64,000 nt of DNA from Microbacterium neungamense (GTDB lineage Bacteria; Actinomycetota; Actinomycetes; Actinomycetales; Microbacteriaceae), in assembly GCF_024971095.1 (NCBI RefSeq), contig NZ_CP069717.1:1984001-2048000 (forward strand), written 5' to 3'. The translations under genes and the position numbers were made by a program. Below the pieces are notes generated by a model. That model was not told the DNA's origin. It searched no databases and worked only from the letters and a program-made list of their open reading frames with translations. Each line of letters opens with the position of its first letter. Positions within the stretch are counted from its first letter, which is position 1. Below, piece by piece: positions 54,109 to 62,919 of this stretch.

Positions 54109-55368
54109 TCAGCGGGCGGCGGCCCCCACGGCATCCGACACCACCGGCACCAGCCGGGTCAGCTGCGTGACGTGCGCCGGCTCGAGCTCGGCGAGCGAGG
54201 ACACGCCGAGCAGGCGCATGGTGCGCTCGATCTCGCCGCGCAGGATCGCGATCGCGCGGTCGACGCCGGCGCGCCCGCCCGCCATCAGCCCGTACAGGTA
54301 GGCGCGCCCGATCAGCGTGAAGTCCGCCCCGAGGGCGACGGATGCCACGATGTCCGCGCCGTTCATGATGCCGGTGTCGATCATCACGGTGAACTCGTCG
54401 CCGACGGCCCGGCGCACCTGGGGCAGCAGGTGGAACGGGATCGGCGCCCGGTCCAGCTGCCGGCCGCCGTGGTTGGAGAGGACGATGCCGTCCACACCCG
54501 CGTCCCGCAGCCGCAGCGAGTCCTCGACCGTCTGCACGCCCTTCACGACGATCCTCCCGGGCCAGAGGTCGCGGATCACGTCGAGGTCGGCGTAGCTGAT
54601 CGTGGGGTCCATCGCCGCGTCCAGCAGCTCGCCGACCGTGCCGCCGGTCGAGCTCAGCGAGGCGAACTCGAGCTTCGGCGTGGTGAGGAAGTCGAACCAC
54701 CACCACGGGCGGGGCAGCGCGTCGATGACCGTGCCCAGCGTGAGCTGCGGCGGGATGGAGAAGCCGTTGCGCTTGTCGCGCAGGCGGGCACCGGCGACCG
54801 GGGTGTCGACGGTGAACATCAGCGTGTCGAAGCCGGCCGCGGCGGCCCGCCGGGTCAGGTCGTACGAGATCTCCCGGTCGCGCATGACGTAGAGCTGGAA
54901 CCAGTTGCGTCCGCGCGGGTTCGCCTCGGTCACGCCCTCGATGGAGGTCGTCCCGAGCGTGGAGAGGGTGAACGGGATGCCGGCGGCGCCGGCCGCGCCC
55001 GCCCCCGCGACCTCGCCCTCGGTCTGCATGAGCCGGGTGAATCCGGTCGGCGCGATGCCGAACGGGAGCGCGCTCGGTCCGCCGAGGATCGACACGCTCG
55101 TGTCCACCGTCGGCGCCGGCTTCAGCATGCCCGGGTGGAACTCGACGTCCTGGAACGCCTGACGGGCGCGGGCGAGGGAGATCTCGCCCTCGGCCGCGCC
55201 GTCGGTGTAGTCGAACGCGGCCTTCGGCGTGCGGCGCTTGGCGATGAGCCGCAGGTCGCCGATGGTGAGCGCGGACTCCAGGCGGCGCTTGCGCAGATCC
55301 AGCTCGGGCTTCTTGAACCTCATCAGCTCGAAGATCTCGCGGGGGTTGGGCAGCTGGCGCTGGACCAT
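54109..55368 (-). CDS. lldD: FMN-dependent alpha-hydroxy acid (L-lactate) dehydrogenase/oxidase
   Basis: 419 aa TIM-barrel flavoenzyme. FMN and substrate residues lie in [32 protein letters not shown] and the signature [13 protein letters not shown], with [12 protein letters not shown]. It oxidises L-lactate or a related hydroxy acid to the keto acid. A FadR-type regulator gene lies just upstream on the same strand, the usual LldR-LldD arrangement. Confidence 0.9.
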   Translation of the reverse strand: MVQRQLPNPREIFELMRFKKPELDLRKRRLESALTIGDLRLIAKRRTPKAAFDYTDGAAEGEISLARARQAFQDVEFHPGMLKPAPTVDTSVSILGGPSALPFGIAPTGFTRLMQTEGEVAGAGAAGAAGIPFTLSTLGTTSIEGVTEANPRGRNWFQLYVMRDREISYDLTRRAAAAGFDTLMFTVDTPVAGARLRDKRNGFSIPPQLTLGTVIDALPRPWWWFDFLTTPKLEFASLSSTGGTVGELLDAAMDPTISYADLDVIRDLWPGRIVVKGVQTVEDSLRLRDAGVDGIVLSNHGGRQLDRAPIPFHLLPQVRRAVGDEFTVMIDTGIMNGADIVASVALGADFTLIGRAYLYGLMAGGRAGVDRAIAILRGEIERTMRLLGVSSLAELEPAHVTQLTRLVPVVSDAVGAAAR

Positions 55369-55422
55369 GGCATTCCTCTCGGTGTGCGGCGGCGGGGGCG
55401 GTCGGTGCGGACGGTCGGGGCG

Positions 55423-56166
55423 TCAGTCGGTGCGGACGGGGCGGTCCTCGGCGACGAGGCCCGCCGCGGTGTAGTAGCCGATGATGTGGTCGTGCACGAG
55501 GGCGCGGGCGGCATCCGCGTCGCCCGCCGCGATCGCCTCCACGATGCGGCGGTGCTCGCCGCGGAGCCGGCCGGCCATCGCCGGCCAGTCCTCCACGCGA
55601 CCCGCCCCCTCGAGGACGTACGACTCGATCGAGGTGCGCAGCCCCGCCATCATCGCGGTGATCACGGTGTTGCCGGAGGCCTCGGCGAGGGCGAGGTGCA
55701 GCCGGGCGTCCAAGGCGAGGAACTCCGGCGCCGTGAGCTCCTCGGCATCCATCGCGTCGAGGATCCGCCGCGCCTCGGCCAGGTCGCGGTCGGGTCGGGC
55801 GGCGAGGGATGCCGCGACCGCGTCCTCCAGCACGAGACGGGTCTGCACCACGTCGCGGAGCGGGAAGCCCTGCGCCGCGACCTGCAGCCGCAGCAGGGCC
55901 GCCATCCCGCCTCCGGGAGCGGCCACGACGATCGCGCCCGCCTGCGGGCCGGAGCCGGTCGTGGTGCGGATCAGGCCCATCACCTCGAGCACCCGCAGCG
56001 CCTCCCGGACGCTGGAGCGCGCCACGCCGAGGTCGGCCGCGAGCTCACGCTCCGACGGCAGACGGTCCCCCGGGCCGAGGACGCCGTCCAGCAGATTTCC
56101 CTCGATCCGCTCCAGCACGGTGCGCCAGGCGCGCGGCGCCTGCGAGCCCTGCCTCGCGTCCGGCAT
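55423..56166 (-). CDS. FadR/LldR-type GntR regulator
   Basis: 247 aa from ATG 56166 (GGGAGG upstream). Winged helix with RLPSERELAADLGVARSSVREALR (given here as two parts: RLPSERELAADLGV and ARSSVREALRVLE) and an FCD ligand domain with metal-type histidines in LDARLHLALAEASGNTV and EHRRIVEAIAAGDADAARA. It probably senses lactate and controls itself and lldD through the twin operators at 56178-56217. Confidence 0.9.
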   Translation of the reverse strand: MPDARQGSQAPRAWRTVLERIEGNLLDGVLGPGDRLPSERELAADLGVARSSVREALRVLEVMGLIRTTTGSGPQAGAIVVAAPGGGMAALLRLQVAAQGFPLRDVVQTRLVLEDAVAASLAARPDRDLAEARRILDAMDAEELTAPEFLALDARLHLALAEASGNTVITAMMAGLRTSIESYVLEGAGRVEDWPAMAGRLRGEHRRIVEAIAAGDADAARALVHDHIIGYYTAAGLVAEDRPVRTD

Positions 56167-56177
56167 CCGCACCTCCC

Positions 56178-56217
56178 TGTGGTCTGACCACAGAGTATCC
56201 TGTGTGGTCTGACCACG
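56178..56217 (-). promoter_or_regulatory. Twin palindromic operators flanking a -10
   Basis: TGTGGTCTGACCACA (56178-56192) and TGTGGTCTGACCACG (56203-56217) each contain TGGTC-T-GACCA, a FadR-type half-site pair. Their centres are 25 bp apart. Between them the minus strand reads GGATACT, a -10. Binding would block the regulator-lldD promoter. Confidence 0.8.
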
Positions 56218-56235
56218 CAACCGCGGCGGCGTCCG

Positions 56236-56895
56236 TCAGCCCAGCCGCCCGCCGGACTCCTCGAGGTAGCAGTTGCCGCACAGCGACTCGTACGACACCA
56301 CGCCCGGCCCGGTGGCCGGGCGCAGCGCCCCGGTGCCGTCGATGGCCACCTGGTCGCCCTGGAACACGAAGCGGCCGTCCACGATCCGGCCGTTGAACAC
56401 GGCCTTGCGTCCGCAGCGGCAGATCGTCTTGAGCTCCTCGAGGGTGTGCGCGATCGCGAGCAGGCGGGCCGAGCCGGGGAAGGCGTGGGTGAGGAAGTCG
56501 TTGCGGATGCCGTAGGCCAGCACCGGGATGCCGTCGAGCACGGCGATCCGGAACAGATCGTCGACCTGCGCGGGGGTGAGGAACTGCGCCTCGTCGATGA
56601 GCAGGCAGGCCACGTCCATGGGGCCGGCCGGGAGCAGTCCGGCATCCGCGCTCCGGCGCACGCGCTCGCGCTCGGCGGCGAACAGGGCACGGGCGTCGTC
56701 GTCGGGGCCGAGCAGGAAGTCGACCTCGCGGGTGACGCCGAGGCGGCTCTCGATCTGCGAGGCGCCCTTCGTGTCGATCGCCGGCTTCGCGAGCAGCACG
56801 TGCTGGCCGCGCTCCTCGTAGTTGTACGCCGCCTGCAGCAGCGCGGTGGACTTGCCGGAGTTCATCGCGCCGTAGCGGAAGTACAGTTTGGCCAC
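56236..56895 (-). CDS. tdk: Thymidine kinase
   Basis: 219 aa type II enzyme. P-loop YGAMNSGKST, Walker B-like CLLIDEAQF, lasso-loop tyrosine in VVSYESLCGNCY and zinc cysteines (ICRCGRK and the CGNC pair). Phosphorylates thymidine. Start GTG 56895 is set by a -10-like TACACT 6 nt upstream, the leaderless pattern. Confidence 0.93.
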   Translation of the reverse strand: MAKLYFRYGAMNSGKSTALLQAAYNYEERGQHVLLAKPAIDTKGASQIESRLGVTREVDFLLGPDDDARALFAAERERVRRSADAGLLPAGPMDVACLLIDEAQFLTPAQVDDLFRIAVLDGIPVLAYGIRNDFLTHAFPGSARLLAIAHTLEELKTICRCGRKAVFNGRIVDGRFVFQGDQVAIDGTGALRPATGPGVVSYESLCGNCYLEESGGRLG

Positions 56896-56901
56896 CGGTC
56901 G

Positions 56902-56907
56902 AGTGTA
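56902..56907 (-). promoter_or_regulatory. -10 element of tdk (leaderless type)
   Basis: TACACT on the minus strand, then six bases, then GTG 56895. Confidence 0.5.
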
Positions 56908-56938
56908 ATGCCGGCCCACTCCCTCGTTCGGGAGGGGG

Positions 56939-58253
56939 TCAGTCGGTCATGCCGCGGCGCAGCAGCCGGCCGCGCGGGGTCTCGAAGTCGATCACCTCGC
57001 CGTGCAGCCACGTCTTGCGCACCACGCCGGCCAGGGGCTTGCCGTGGTACGGGGTGAGCGGGTTCTTGTGGTGCAGCTTCTTCACGTCGACCACGTAGGC
57101 GTCGTCGGCGGCGAACACCGAGAAGTCGGCGTCGTAGCCGGGGGCGATGCGGCCCTTGCCGGTCAGCCCGGCGAACTGCGCCGGGCGCTCGCTCATCCAG
57201 GAGACCACCTGCTCCAGCGACAGCCCGCGCTGTCGCGCCTCGGTCCAGATCAGCGACAGGCCGAGCTGCAGGGACGCCACGCCGCCCCAGGCGACGGCGA
57301 AGTCGCCGTTCTCGAGGTCCTTCAGGTCGAGGGTGGACGGCGAGTGGTCGGAGACGATGAAGTCGATCGTGCCGTCCTCGTGCCCCTGCCAGAGCAGCTC
57401 GCGGTTGCCGGCCTCGCGGATCGGCGGGCAGCACTTGAACTGCGTGGCGCCGTGCGGGATCTCCTCGGCGGTGAGCGTGAGGTAGTGCGGGCAGGTCTCG
57501 ACCGTGAGCTTCAGGCCGTCCTGCTTGGCGGTGCGCAGCATCGGCAGCGCGTCCGAGGAGGACAGGTGCAGGATGTGGGCGCGGGCGCCGGTCCAGCGGG
57601 CCCGCTCGATGACCTCGGCGATGGCGAGGTTCTCGGCGCCGCGGGGACGCGAGGCCAGGAACTTGCTGTAGTCGTCGCCCTCGGGCTGCGGGGCGCGGTC
57701 GATGGCGCGGGAGTCCTCGGCGTGCACGATGAGGACGGAGTCGAAGGATGCCAGCTCGCGCATGTCCTTCTCCATCTCGTCCGCATCCAGCGGCGGGAAC
57801 TCGTCCACGCCCGAGTGCAGCAGGAAGCACTTGAACCCGAACACGCCGGCGTCGTGCAGGGCGCGCAGGTCGCCGGTGTTGCCGGGCACGGCGCCAGAAG
57901 CCGACGTCCACGTGCGTCTGCCCCGTGGCGGCCTCGCGCTTGACGTTCAGCGCCTCCACGTTCACCGTCGGCGGGATGCTGTTCAGCGGCATGTCGATGA
58001 TCGGCGTGACGCCGCCGGCGGCGGCCGCCCTGGTCGCCGAGTCGAAGCCCTCCCACTCGGTGCGGCCGGGCTCGTTCACGTGCACGTGCGTGTCGACCAG
58101 GCCCGGGATGAGGGTCTCGTCGTCGGCGAGCTCGACGACCTCGGTGCCGTCGAGGTTGTTGCCCAGCGGCTGCATCGCGACGATCACGCCGTCGCGCACG
58201 CCCACCTCGCGCGGCCGGATGCCGGCGCTGGTGAGCACGCGCTGACCGCGGAT
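56939..58253 (-). pseudogene. allB: Allantoinase, 5'-truncated and frameshifted
   Basis: The dihydroorotase-like amidohydrolase is readable in two frames. The first part (58253 to about 57895) starts abruptly at IRGQRVLTSAG and has the metal site VDTHVHVNEPGRTEWEGF. The second (57889 to 56939) continues [17 protein letters not shown] through [12 protein letters not shown] and [10 protein letters not shown] to the end. At 57889-57894 TGG is followed by CGCC where TGG-GGC-GCC is expected, so two G are missing. It would open allantoin to allantoate. Not functional as written. Confidence 0.88.
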
Positions 58254-58255
58254 GG

Positions 58256-58468
58256 GATCGCGTCGGCGACGCGGTCGGCGTGCTCGGGCGAGGAGGTGTT
58301 GGCGGTGACGTCGACGATCATGCGGTCGGCGTGCGACTCGACGACGTCGAGCGCGGTGACCTGGCCGCCGGCCGCGCCGACGGCGGCCGCGAGCTCACTG
58401 GTGACCTGGTAGCTCGAGGGCGCTTCGACACGGACGGTGATTGAATAACCGGGGCTGGGGTTGGCCAT
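58256..58468 (-). pseudogene. Malic enzyme, N-terminal fragment fused to allB
   Basis: AAGGAGG and ATG 58468 start a reading frame whose first 71 residues (MANPSPGYSITVRVEA, AAAVGAAGGQVTALDVVE, EHADRVADAI) match the ACT-like N-terminus of actinobacterial NAD-dependent malic enzymes. Homology stops at 58256, where allantoinase sequence begins in another frame (shared ATC at the junction). The catalytic part is absent. Confidence 0.75.
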
Positions 58469-58533
58469 AGGATCCTCCTTGATCGGCGAGGCCCGGCGGG
58501 CGCCGCTGCAACCGACTCCCTTCAGGAGGAACC

Positions 58534-59292
58534 ATGACCGAACGGACCACGGGCGGCGTGCAGTCCGTCGAGCGCGCCTTCGAGCTTCTCGATCTCATGG
58601 CGGACGCCGGAGGCACGCAGACGCTCTCCGAGCTCGCCAACCGCACCGAGCTGCCCCCGCCCACCATCCACCGGCTGCTGCGCACCCTGGTCGGCCGCGG
58701 CTACGTGCGTCAGCTGCCGAACCGCCGGTACGCGCTGGGCCCCCGGCTGATCCGGCTGGGCGACGGCGCCAACCGGCAGCTCGGGCAGATCGCCGAACCG
58801 TACCTCGCCGAGCTCGTCGGCACGCTGCAGGAGACGGCGAACCTCGCCGTGCTCGACGGCGACATGGTGCTGTACGTCGCCCAGGTGCCCTCGCCGCACT
58901 CGGTGCGCATGTTCACCGAGATCGGCCGCCGCGCCCACACTCACGACACCGGCGTGGGCAAGGCCATCCTGTCCCAGCTGGACGAGCAGACGGTGCGCTC
59001 GATCGTGACCCGGGTGGGGATGCCCCGGGCCACCGAGCACAGCATCGGCGACCCGGACCAGCTGCTCGCCCACCTGTCGGAGATCCGCCGCCGCGGCTAC
59101 TCGATCGACGACAACGAGCAGGAGATCGGCGTGCGCTGCTACGCCGTGCCGATCCCGAACGCGCCCACCCCGACCGCGGTGTCCGTGTCCGGTCCGCAGA
59201 CCCGCGTCGACGAGGCGTTCGGCGAGCGCGCCGTGCCGCTGCTGATCTCCGCTGCAGAGGCCATCGGCCGCGAGATGAACCGGGTGGCCTGA
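58534..59292 (+). CDS. IclR-family transcriptional regulator
   Basis: 252 aa, intact, with AGGAGGA before the ATG. Winged helix (about 9-65, TLSELANRTELPPPTIHRLL) and IclR effector domain with LAVLDGDMVLYVAQV and HDTGVGKAILS. In purine clusters such AllR-like proteins respond to glyoxylate or allantoin. It lies in the middle of a decayed urate locus and is the only complete gene there. Confidence 0.88.
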   Translation: MTERTTGGVQSVERAFELLDLMADAGGTQTLSELANRTELPPPTIHRLLRTLVGRGYVRQLPNRRYALGPRLIRLGDGANRQLGQIAEPYLAELVGTLQETANLAVLDGDMVLYVAQVPSPHSVRMFTEIGRRAHTHDTGVGKAILSQLDEQTVRSIVTRVGMPRATEHSIGDPDQLLAHLSEIRRRGYSIDDNEQEIGVRCYAVPIPNAPTPTAVSVSGPQTRVDEAFGERAVPLLISAAEAIGREMNRVA

Positions 59293-59347
59293 GCCGAACC
59301 GGGCGGCCTGAACGAACCAGGAGCCGCCGCAGACGGGAGCGGGGCCG

Positions 59348-59497
59348 GCGCGTGACGTACAGCTCGCGCGGCTGGCCGGCATGCAGCACGGCGCTGTCGG
59401 CGTCGAGGGCCTCGCGGCGCAGTTCGTGGCTGGTCACAGACCACACGTCCGCGGCTACGCCCCACTCCTCGGCGAGGAGGCGCTGCGCCTCGATCGA
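59348..59497 (-). pseudogene. Pyruvate dehydrogenase E1 fragment
   Basis: Minus-strand frame IEAQRLLAEEWGVAADVWSV then TSHELRREALDADS and ELYVTR resembles the C-terminal third of homodimeric E1 (AceE), where LAEEWGVAADVWSVTS is typical. About 50 codons remain, without start or stop, joined at 59491-59498 to uraH. The W-N pair usual after SVTS is missing. Confidence 0.6.
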
Positions 59498-59735
59498 TCG
59501 TGACGACGGGATAGAAGGTGTCCGTGCCGCGCTGCGCGAAGTAGTCGGCGACCTCGAAGCGCAGCCGGTAGTGCCCGGTCTGCAGGGTCTCGGGGCCGAG
59601 GTCCTTCACACGTCCGTCCGCATCGGTGCGGGCGGATGCGACGACCGCGCCGTCGCCGGCCTCGAGCACGACCGCGACGTCCGCGGCCGGCCGGCCGATC
59701 GAGGCGTCGAGGATGTGCGTGGTGACGTGGCTCAT
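59493..59735 (-). pseudogene. uraH: 5-hydroxyisourate hydrolase, 3'-truncated
   Basis: ATG 59735 begins MSHVTTHILDASIGRPAADV, the transthyretin-like HIUase start with catalytic His, and runs to TDTFYPVVTID. The expected C-terminus ending YRGS is lost: from 59493 the sequence belongs to an E1 fragment in another frame. It overlaps uraD by ATGA. Confidence 0.8.
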
Positions 59736-60214
59736 GCGCGGAGGATCCCTTCCAGTCGGAGGAGCGCGATCTGGCGAAGCTGTTCGGCCACTTCCCGGAT
59801 CTCGTCCTCGTCGGTGTTGCCGAGTCGGCGGTTCAGCTCGTCGAGAATCTCCCGACCGCTGCGGCCCGCCGCCCGGATGAGGAAGACACGGCCGAAGCGC
59901 TCCTCATAGGCGCGGTTGCCCTCGAGCAGCTGCTCGGCCAGCGCCGAATCGCTGGCATCGACGCCGGCCTGCTCACCGCGCTACATGCCGGCCTCGGTCG
60001 AGCTTCCACTCGCCCGCTCGCCGATGCGCGGATGATGTGCCAGCGCCGCATCGATGTCCTCGTCCGTCCAGTCGAGCGCCCGTTCGCGGGCAACCGACAG
60101 CACCTCCTCCACGCTGGAGTACGGACGAGCCGACACCACGGCCTCCACCCAGCCGTCGATGTCCGCGCTCGGGCGGATGAGCGCATCCGCCTCGTCGCGC
60201 GTCGCCGTCGTCAC
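59732..60214 (-). pseudogene. uraD: OHCU decarboxylase with in-frame stop and lost start
   Basis: The frame DEADALIRPSADIDGWV to HHPRIGERASGSSTEAGM hits TAG at 59981-59983, then continues in the same frame RGEQAGVDASDSALAEQL to the end (LLRLEGILRA). EAG(L/M)SRGEQAGVD is the family pattern, so TAG replaces a serine codon. The natural N-terminus (about 10 residues) is missing where the frame runs antisense into the SDR start. Confidence 0.82.
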
Positions 60215-60701
60215 CGGAGCGGGCTCCGGGATCGGCCACGCCACCGCGCGAGAGCTGGGCCGGCGCGGCTGGCGGCTCGCCCTGATCGGCCGCACCCCGG
60301 AGACCCTCGAGCGCACGGCATCCGAGATCCGCGCGCAGGGCGGGGCGGACGTGCTGTGCGCGCCTGCCGACGTGACGCGCGCCGACGAGGTCGGCGCGGC
60401 GTTCGACCTCGCCCACGAGCGCTTCGGCCGGGTGGATCTGCTCTTCAACAACGCCGGCTCCTTCGGCCCGCAGGCGCGCGTCGATGAGCTCTCGGACGAG
60501 GACTGGGCGGCCACCCTGGCCGTGAACGTCACCGGCGCGCTGCACTGCGCCCGAGAGGCATTCCGGCGGATGCGGGCGCAGAGCCCGCAGGGCGGACGGA
60601 TCATCAACAACGGGTCCGTGTCCGCCCACCGGCCGCGGCCGCGCTCGGCGGCGTACGCCATCACCAAGCACGCGGTGACCGGCCTCACCCGCTCAATCGC
60701 C
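60177..60701 (+). pseudogene. Short-chain dehydrogenase, 5' part interrupted by an IS element
   Basis: Rossmann motif VTGAGSGIGHA, NNAG, and the active site NNGSVSAHRP with YAITK are present. The frame ends at TRSIA where the IS110 element begins. Joining 60701 to 62067 restores one frame of 257 codons. The first 38 bp overlap antisense uraD. Confidence 0.8.
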
Positions 60702-60702
60702 T

Positions 60703-60991
60703 GTAAGTCTCTGAAGTGGCTGGCCTGGGGTCGGCTGGCAGGGTGGGTGCTGGTGCTCCGTCTGGTCGTGACTCTTGAATCGCCTGGCCTCCCGCTTCGG
60801 CGGGGTGCCTTTCCCAGGATCTGTCCGGCCGGGTGGGTGCCGGCGCCGACCCTGCCCACTCCGATGGCTTGATCAGAAGCTTGCCCGACCGTTCACGGCG
60901 GTCGTGGCCCATTACAGGCCTGCCTCGAAGTGACCATTCCCGGGTCGACGCCAGCAGTGACGTCAACCCAGTGGAGAGGATCACGGTCACC
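60703..60991 (+). ncRNA. Candidate bridge RNA region of the IS110 element
   Basis: IS110-group elements encode a bridge RNA in the non-coding end upstream of the transposase. This 289-bp region has no trusted coding frame. GGCAGGGT (60737-60744) pairs with ACCCTGCC (60849-60856). AATCGCCTGG (60778-60787) equals the left flank AATCGC-CT joined to right-flank GG, so it could be a target guide. The RNA itself is inferred. Confidence 0.45.
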
Positions 60992-62059
60992 ATGACCATC
61001 GTCGCAAACACGTTCGCGTATGTCATCGGCGCGGACACCCATTCCAGAACACACACTCTCGCCGTGCTCGACGCGCGCACTGGCGCCAGAGTGGACACTC
61101 GGACCTTCCCGACGACGCCGGCGGGATTATCACGCGCGGTCGCGTGGATCGCTCGGCGCACCAGCGGGCTGGCCGATGTGCTCGTAACGATCGAGGGCGT
61201 CGGCTCGTATGGCGCCCGGCTCGCGAGAGCATGCCAGGACGCCGGCTACCGGGTCGTGGAGTCGTTCCCGACAGCGGCACGTGAACGTCGCGGACGAGGC
61301 AAGAGCGACGAGATCGACGCGGAACTGATCGCCCGCTCCGTGCTCGGCGTCGATGCCGACAACCTCCGTGATCCGCGTCAGGACGCGGGAGTCCGCGCGG
61401 CGCTGCGGGTGCTGATCGGCGCCCGCGACCTCATCAACCTCGAACGCACCAGGTCGATCAACGCCTTGACCGCGCTGCTTCGAACGGTCGACCTCGGCAT
61501 CGACGCCCGCGCCTCGCTCACCAAGAAGCAGCTCGCGGCGATCGAGTCCTGGCGCACGCGACAGGAGGACCTCGCGACCGCGACAGCCCGCCGGGAAGCG
61601 ATCCGGCTGGCCCGACGGGTTGCCGTCTGCGATGAGGACCTCGCTGCTAACCGTGACGCGATCACCGCGCTGGTCGCCGCCAGCGACGCCGCAATCCTGC
61701 TCGACGAGCCCGGGATCGGCGCGATCAACGCGGCCGTGATCATCGCCGCCTGGTCACACCCCGGCCGGGTCCGCTCCGAAGCAGCGTTCGCCGTGCTCGC
61801 CGGCGTCAGTCCCGTGCCCGCCTCGAGCGGAAACACCACCCGTCATCGCCTCAACCGAGGAGGCGACAGGCGTCTGAACAGAGCCTTATCGTCGATCGCG
61901 CTGACCCGAATGTCGCACCACCCGCCGACCCGCGCCTACGTCGAACGCCGACGAGCCGAAGGACGCACCACCAAGGAAATCCGCCGCTCACTCAAGCGAT
62001 ACATAGCCCGCCAGCTCTACCGCCGCCTCAGCGAGCAGAGCGGACTTGACAACACATAG
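60992..62059 (+). CDS. IS110-family DEDD transposase
   Basis: 355 aa from ATG 60992 (GAGAGGA upstream). N-terminal RuvC-like domain with VIGADTHSRTH, TIEGVGSYG and KSDEIDAELIA supplying the DEDD acids; C-terminal Transposase_20 domain with LLDEPGIGAINAAVIIA and the serine-containing GVSPVPASSG. Complete, so the element may be active. Confidence 0.93.
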   Translation: MTIVANTFAYVIGADTHSRTHTLAVLDARTGARVDTRTFPTTPAGLSRAVAWIARRTSGLADVLVTIEGVGSYGARLARACQDAGYRVVESFPTAARERRGRGKSDEIDAELIARSVLGVDADNLRDPRQDAGVRAALRVLIGARDLINLERTRSINALTALLRTVDLGIDARASLTKKQLAAIESWRTRQEDLATATARREAIRLARRVAVCDEDLAANRDAITALVAASDAAILLDEPGIGAINAAVIIAAWSHPGRVRSEAAFAVLAGVSPVPASSGNTTRHRLNRGGDRRLNRALSSIALTRMSHHPPTRAYVERRRAEGRTTKEIRRSLKRYIARQLYRRLSEQSGLDNT

Positions 62060-62066
62060 AAGCATC

Positions 62067-62315
62067 CTGGACGGGCGCGCGTTCGGCATCACCGCCACCC
62101 AGATCGACATCGGCAACGCCGCCACCGAGCTGCTGCAGGGCATCGGCGCGGACGCCGGCGCGCTGCAGGCGGACGGCTCGCGGCGCCCCGAGCCGTCCTT
62201 CGACGCCGCGCACGCCGCCCGGCTGATCGCCGACGTCGCCGATCTCCCCCTGGACGTCGCTGTGCACGAACTGGTGGTGACGGCCGCGGGCATGCCCTAC
62301 GATGGCCGCGGCTGA
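62067..62315 (+). pseudogene. Short-chain dehydrogenase, 3' part
   Basis: LDGRAFGITATQIDIGNAA to AVHELVVTAAGMPYDGRG and stop is the C-terminal third of the SDR interrupted by the IS element, in the frame that matches the 5' part when the IS is removed. Confidence 0.8.
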
Positions 62316-62379
62316 GAACGCGCCGTTGCGCGCCGCGGCATCCGTGCTCTAGGCTCGGATTCCGATACACAGAAGCTTT

Positions 62380-62396
62380 GTTTCACGATACGGAAC
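62380..62396 (+). promoter_or_regulatory. Possible IclR-type operator before bcp
   Basis: GTTTCACGATACGGAAC is an imperfect palindrome (GTTTC/GGAAC) ending 10 bp before the bcp start. Its shape resembles IclR-family sites. Weak evidence. Confidence 0.25.
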
Positions 62397-62406
62397 TGGA
62401 GGCATC

Positions 62407-62874
62407 GTGGCCACCCAACTCGAGCCCGGAGACGCCGCACCCGACTTCTCGCTCACGGATGCCGCCGGACGCACGGTCCGGCTCGGCGACTTCGCCGGAC
62501 GGCGCGTGATCCTGTACTTCTACCCCGCCGCCTTCACGCCGGGGTGCACCACCGAGGCGTGCGACTTCCGCGACAACCTCGCGTCGCTGCGCGGCGCGGG
62601 CTACGAGGTCGTCGGGGTGTCCGGCGACGACCAGGAGACGCTGGCGCGCTTCGCCGCGGAGGACCGCCTGGAGTTCCCGCTGCTGTCCGACCCCGGCAAC
62701 GAGGTCGCGAAGGCGTACGGGGCGTGGGGCGAGAAGGAGATCGACGGACGCACCCTGACGGGTGTGCTGCGCTCCACCTTCGTCATCGACGGCGACGGGC
62801 GGATCGAGCTCGCGCAGTACCGGGTCGACCCGAACGGGCACGTCGCAGCCCTGCGCGAGGAGCTCGCCGCCTGA
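62407..62874 (+). CDS. bcp: Thioredoxin-dependent peroxiredoxin Bcp
   Basis: 155 aa from GTG 62407. PAAFTPGCTTEACDF contains the peroxidatic C47 and resolving C52, the atypical 2-Cys layout of Bcp/PrxQ. Reduces peroxides using thioredoxin in the cytoplasm. Confidence 0.94.
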   Translation: MATQLEPGDAAPDFSLTDAAGRTVRLGDFAGRRVILYFYPAAFTPGCTTEACDFRDNLASLRGAGYEVVGVSGDDQETLARFAAEDRLEFPLLSDPGNEVAKAYGAWGEKEIDGRTLTGVLRSTFVIDGDGRIELAQYRVDPNGHVAALREELAA

Positions 62875-62919
62875 GCCGGGCCCGTCGCGGCCCCGCGCGA
62901 GTGGCCGCGACGGGCGTGC

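Larger units (their letters stand above)
60702..62066 (+). mobile_element. IS110-family insertion sequence
   Basis: About 1365 bp bounded by the two halves of one SDR gene. It has a long 5' non-coding part (60703-60991), one DEDD transposase, and a very short 3' end (7 bp after the stop). No terminal inverted repeats or clear target duplication, as usual for IS110. CT lies at both junctions (60701-60702 and 62067-62068). Confidence 0.85.
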
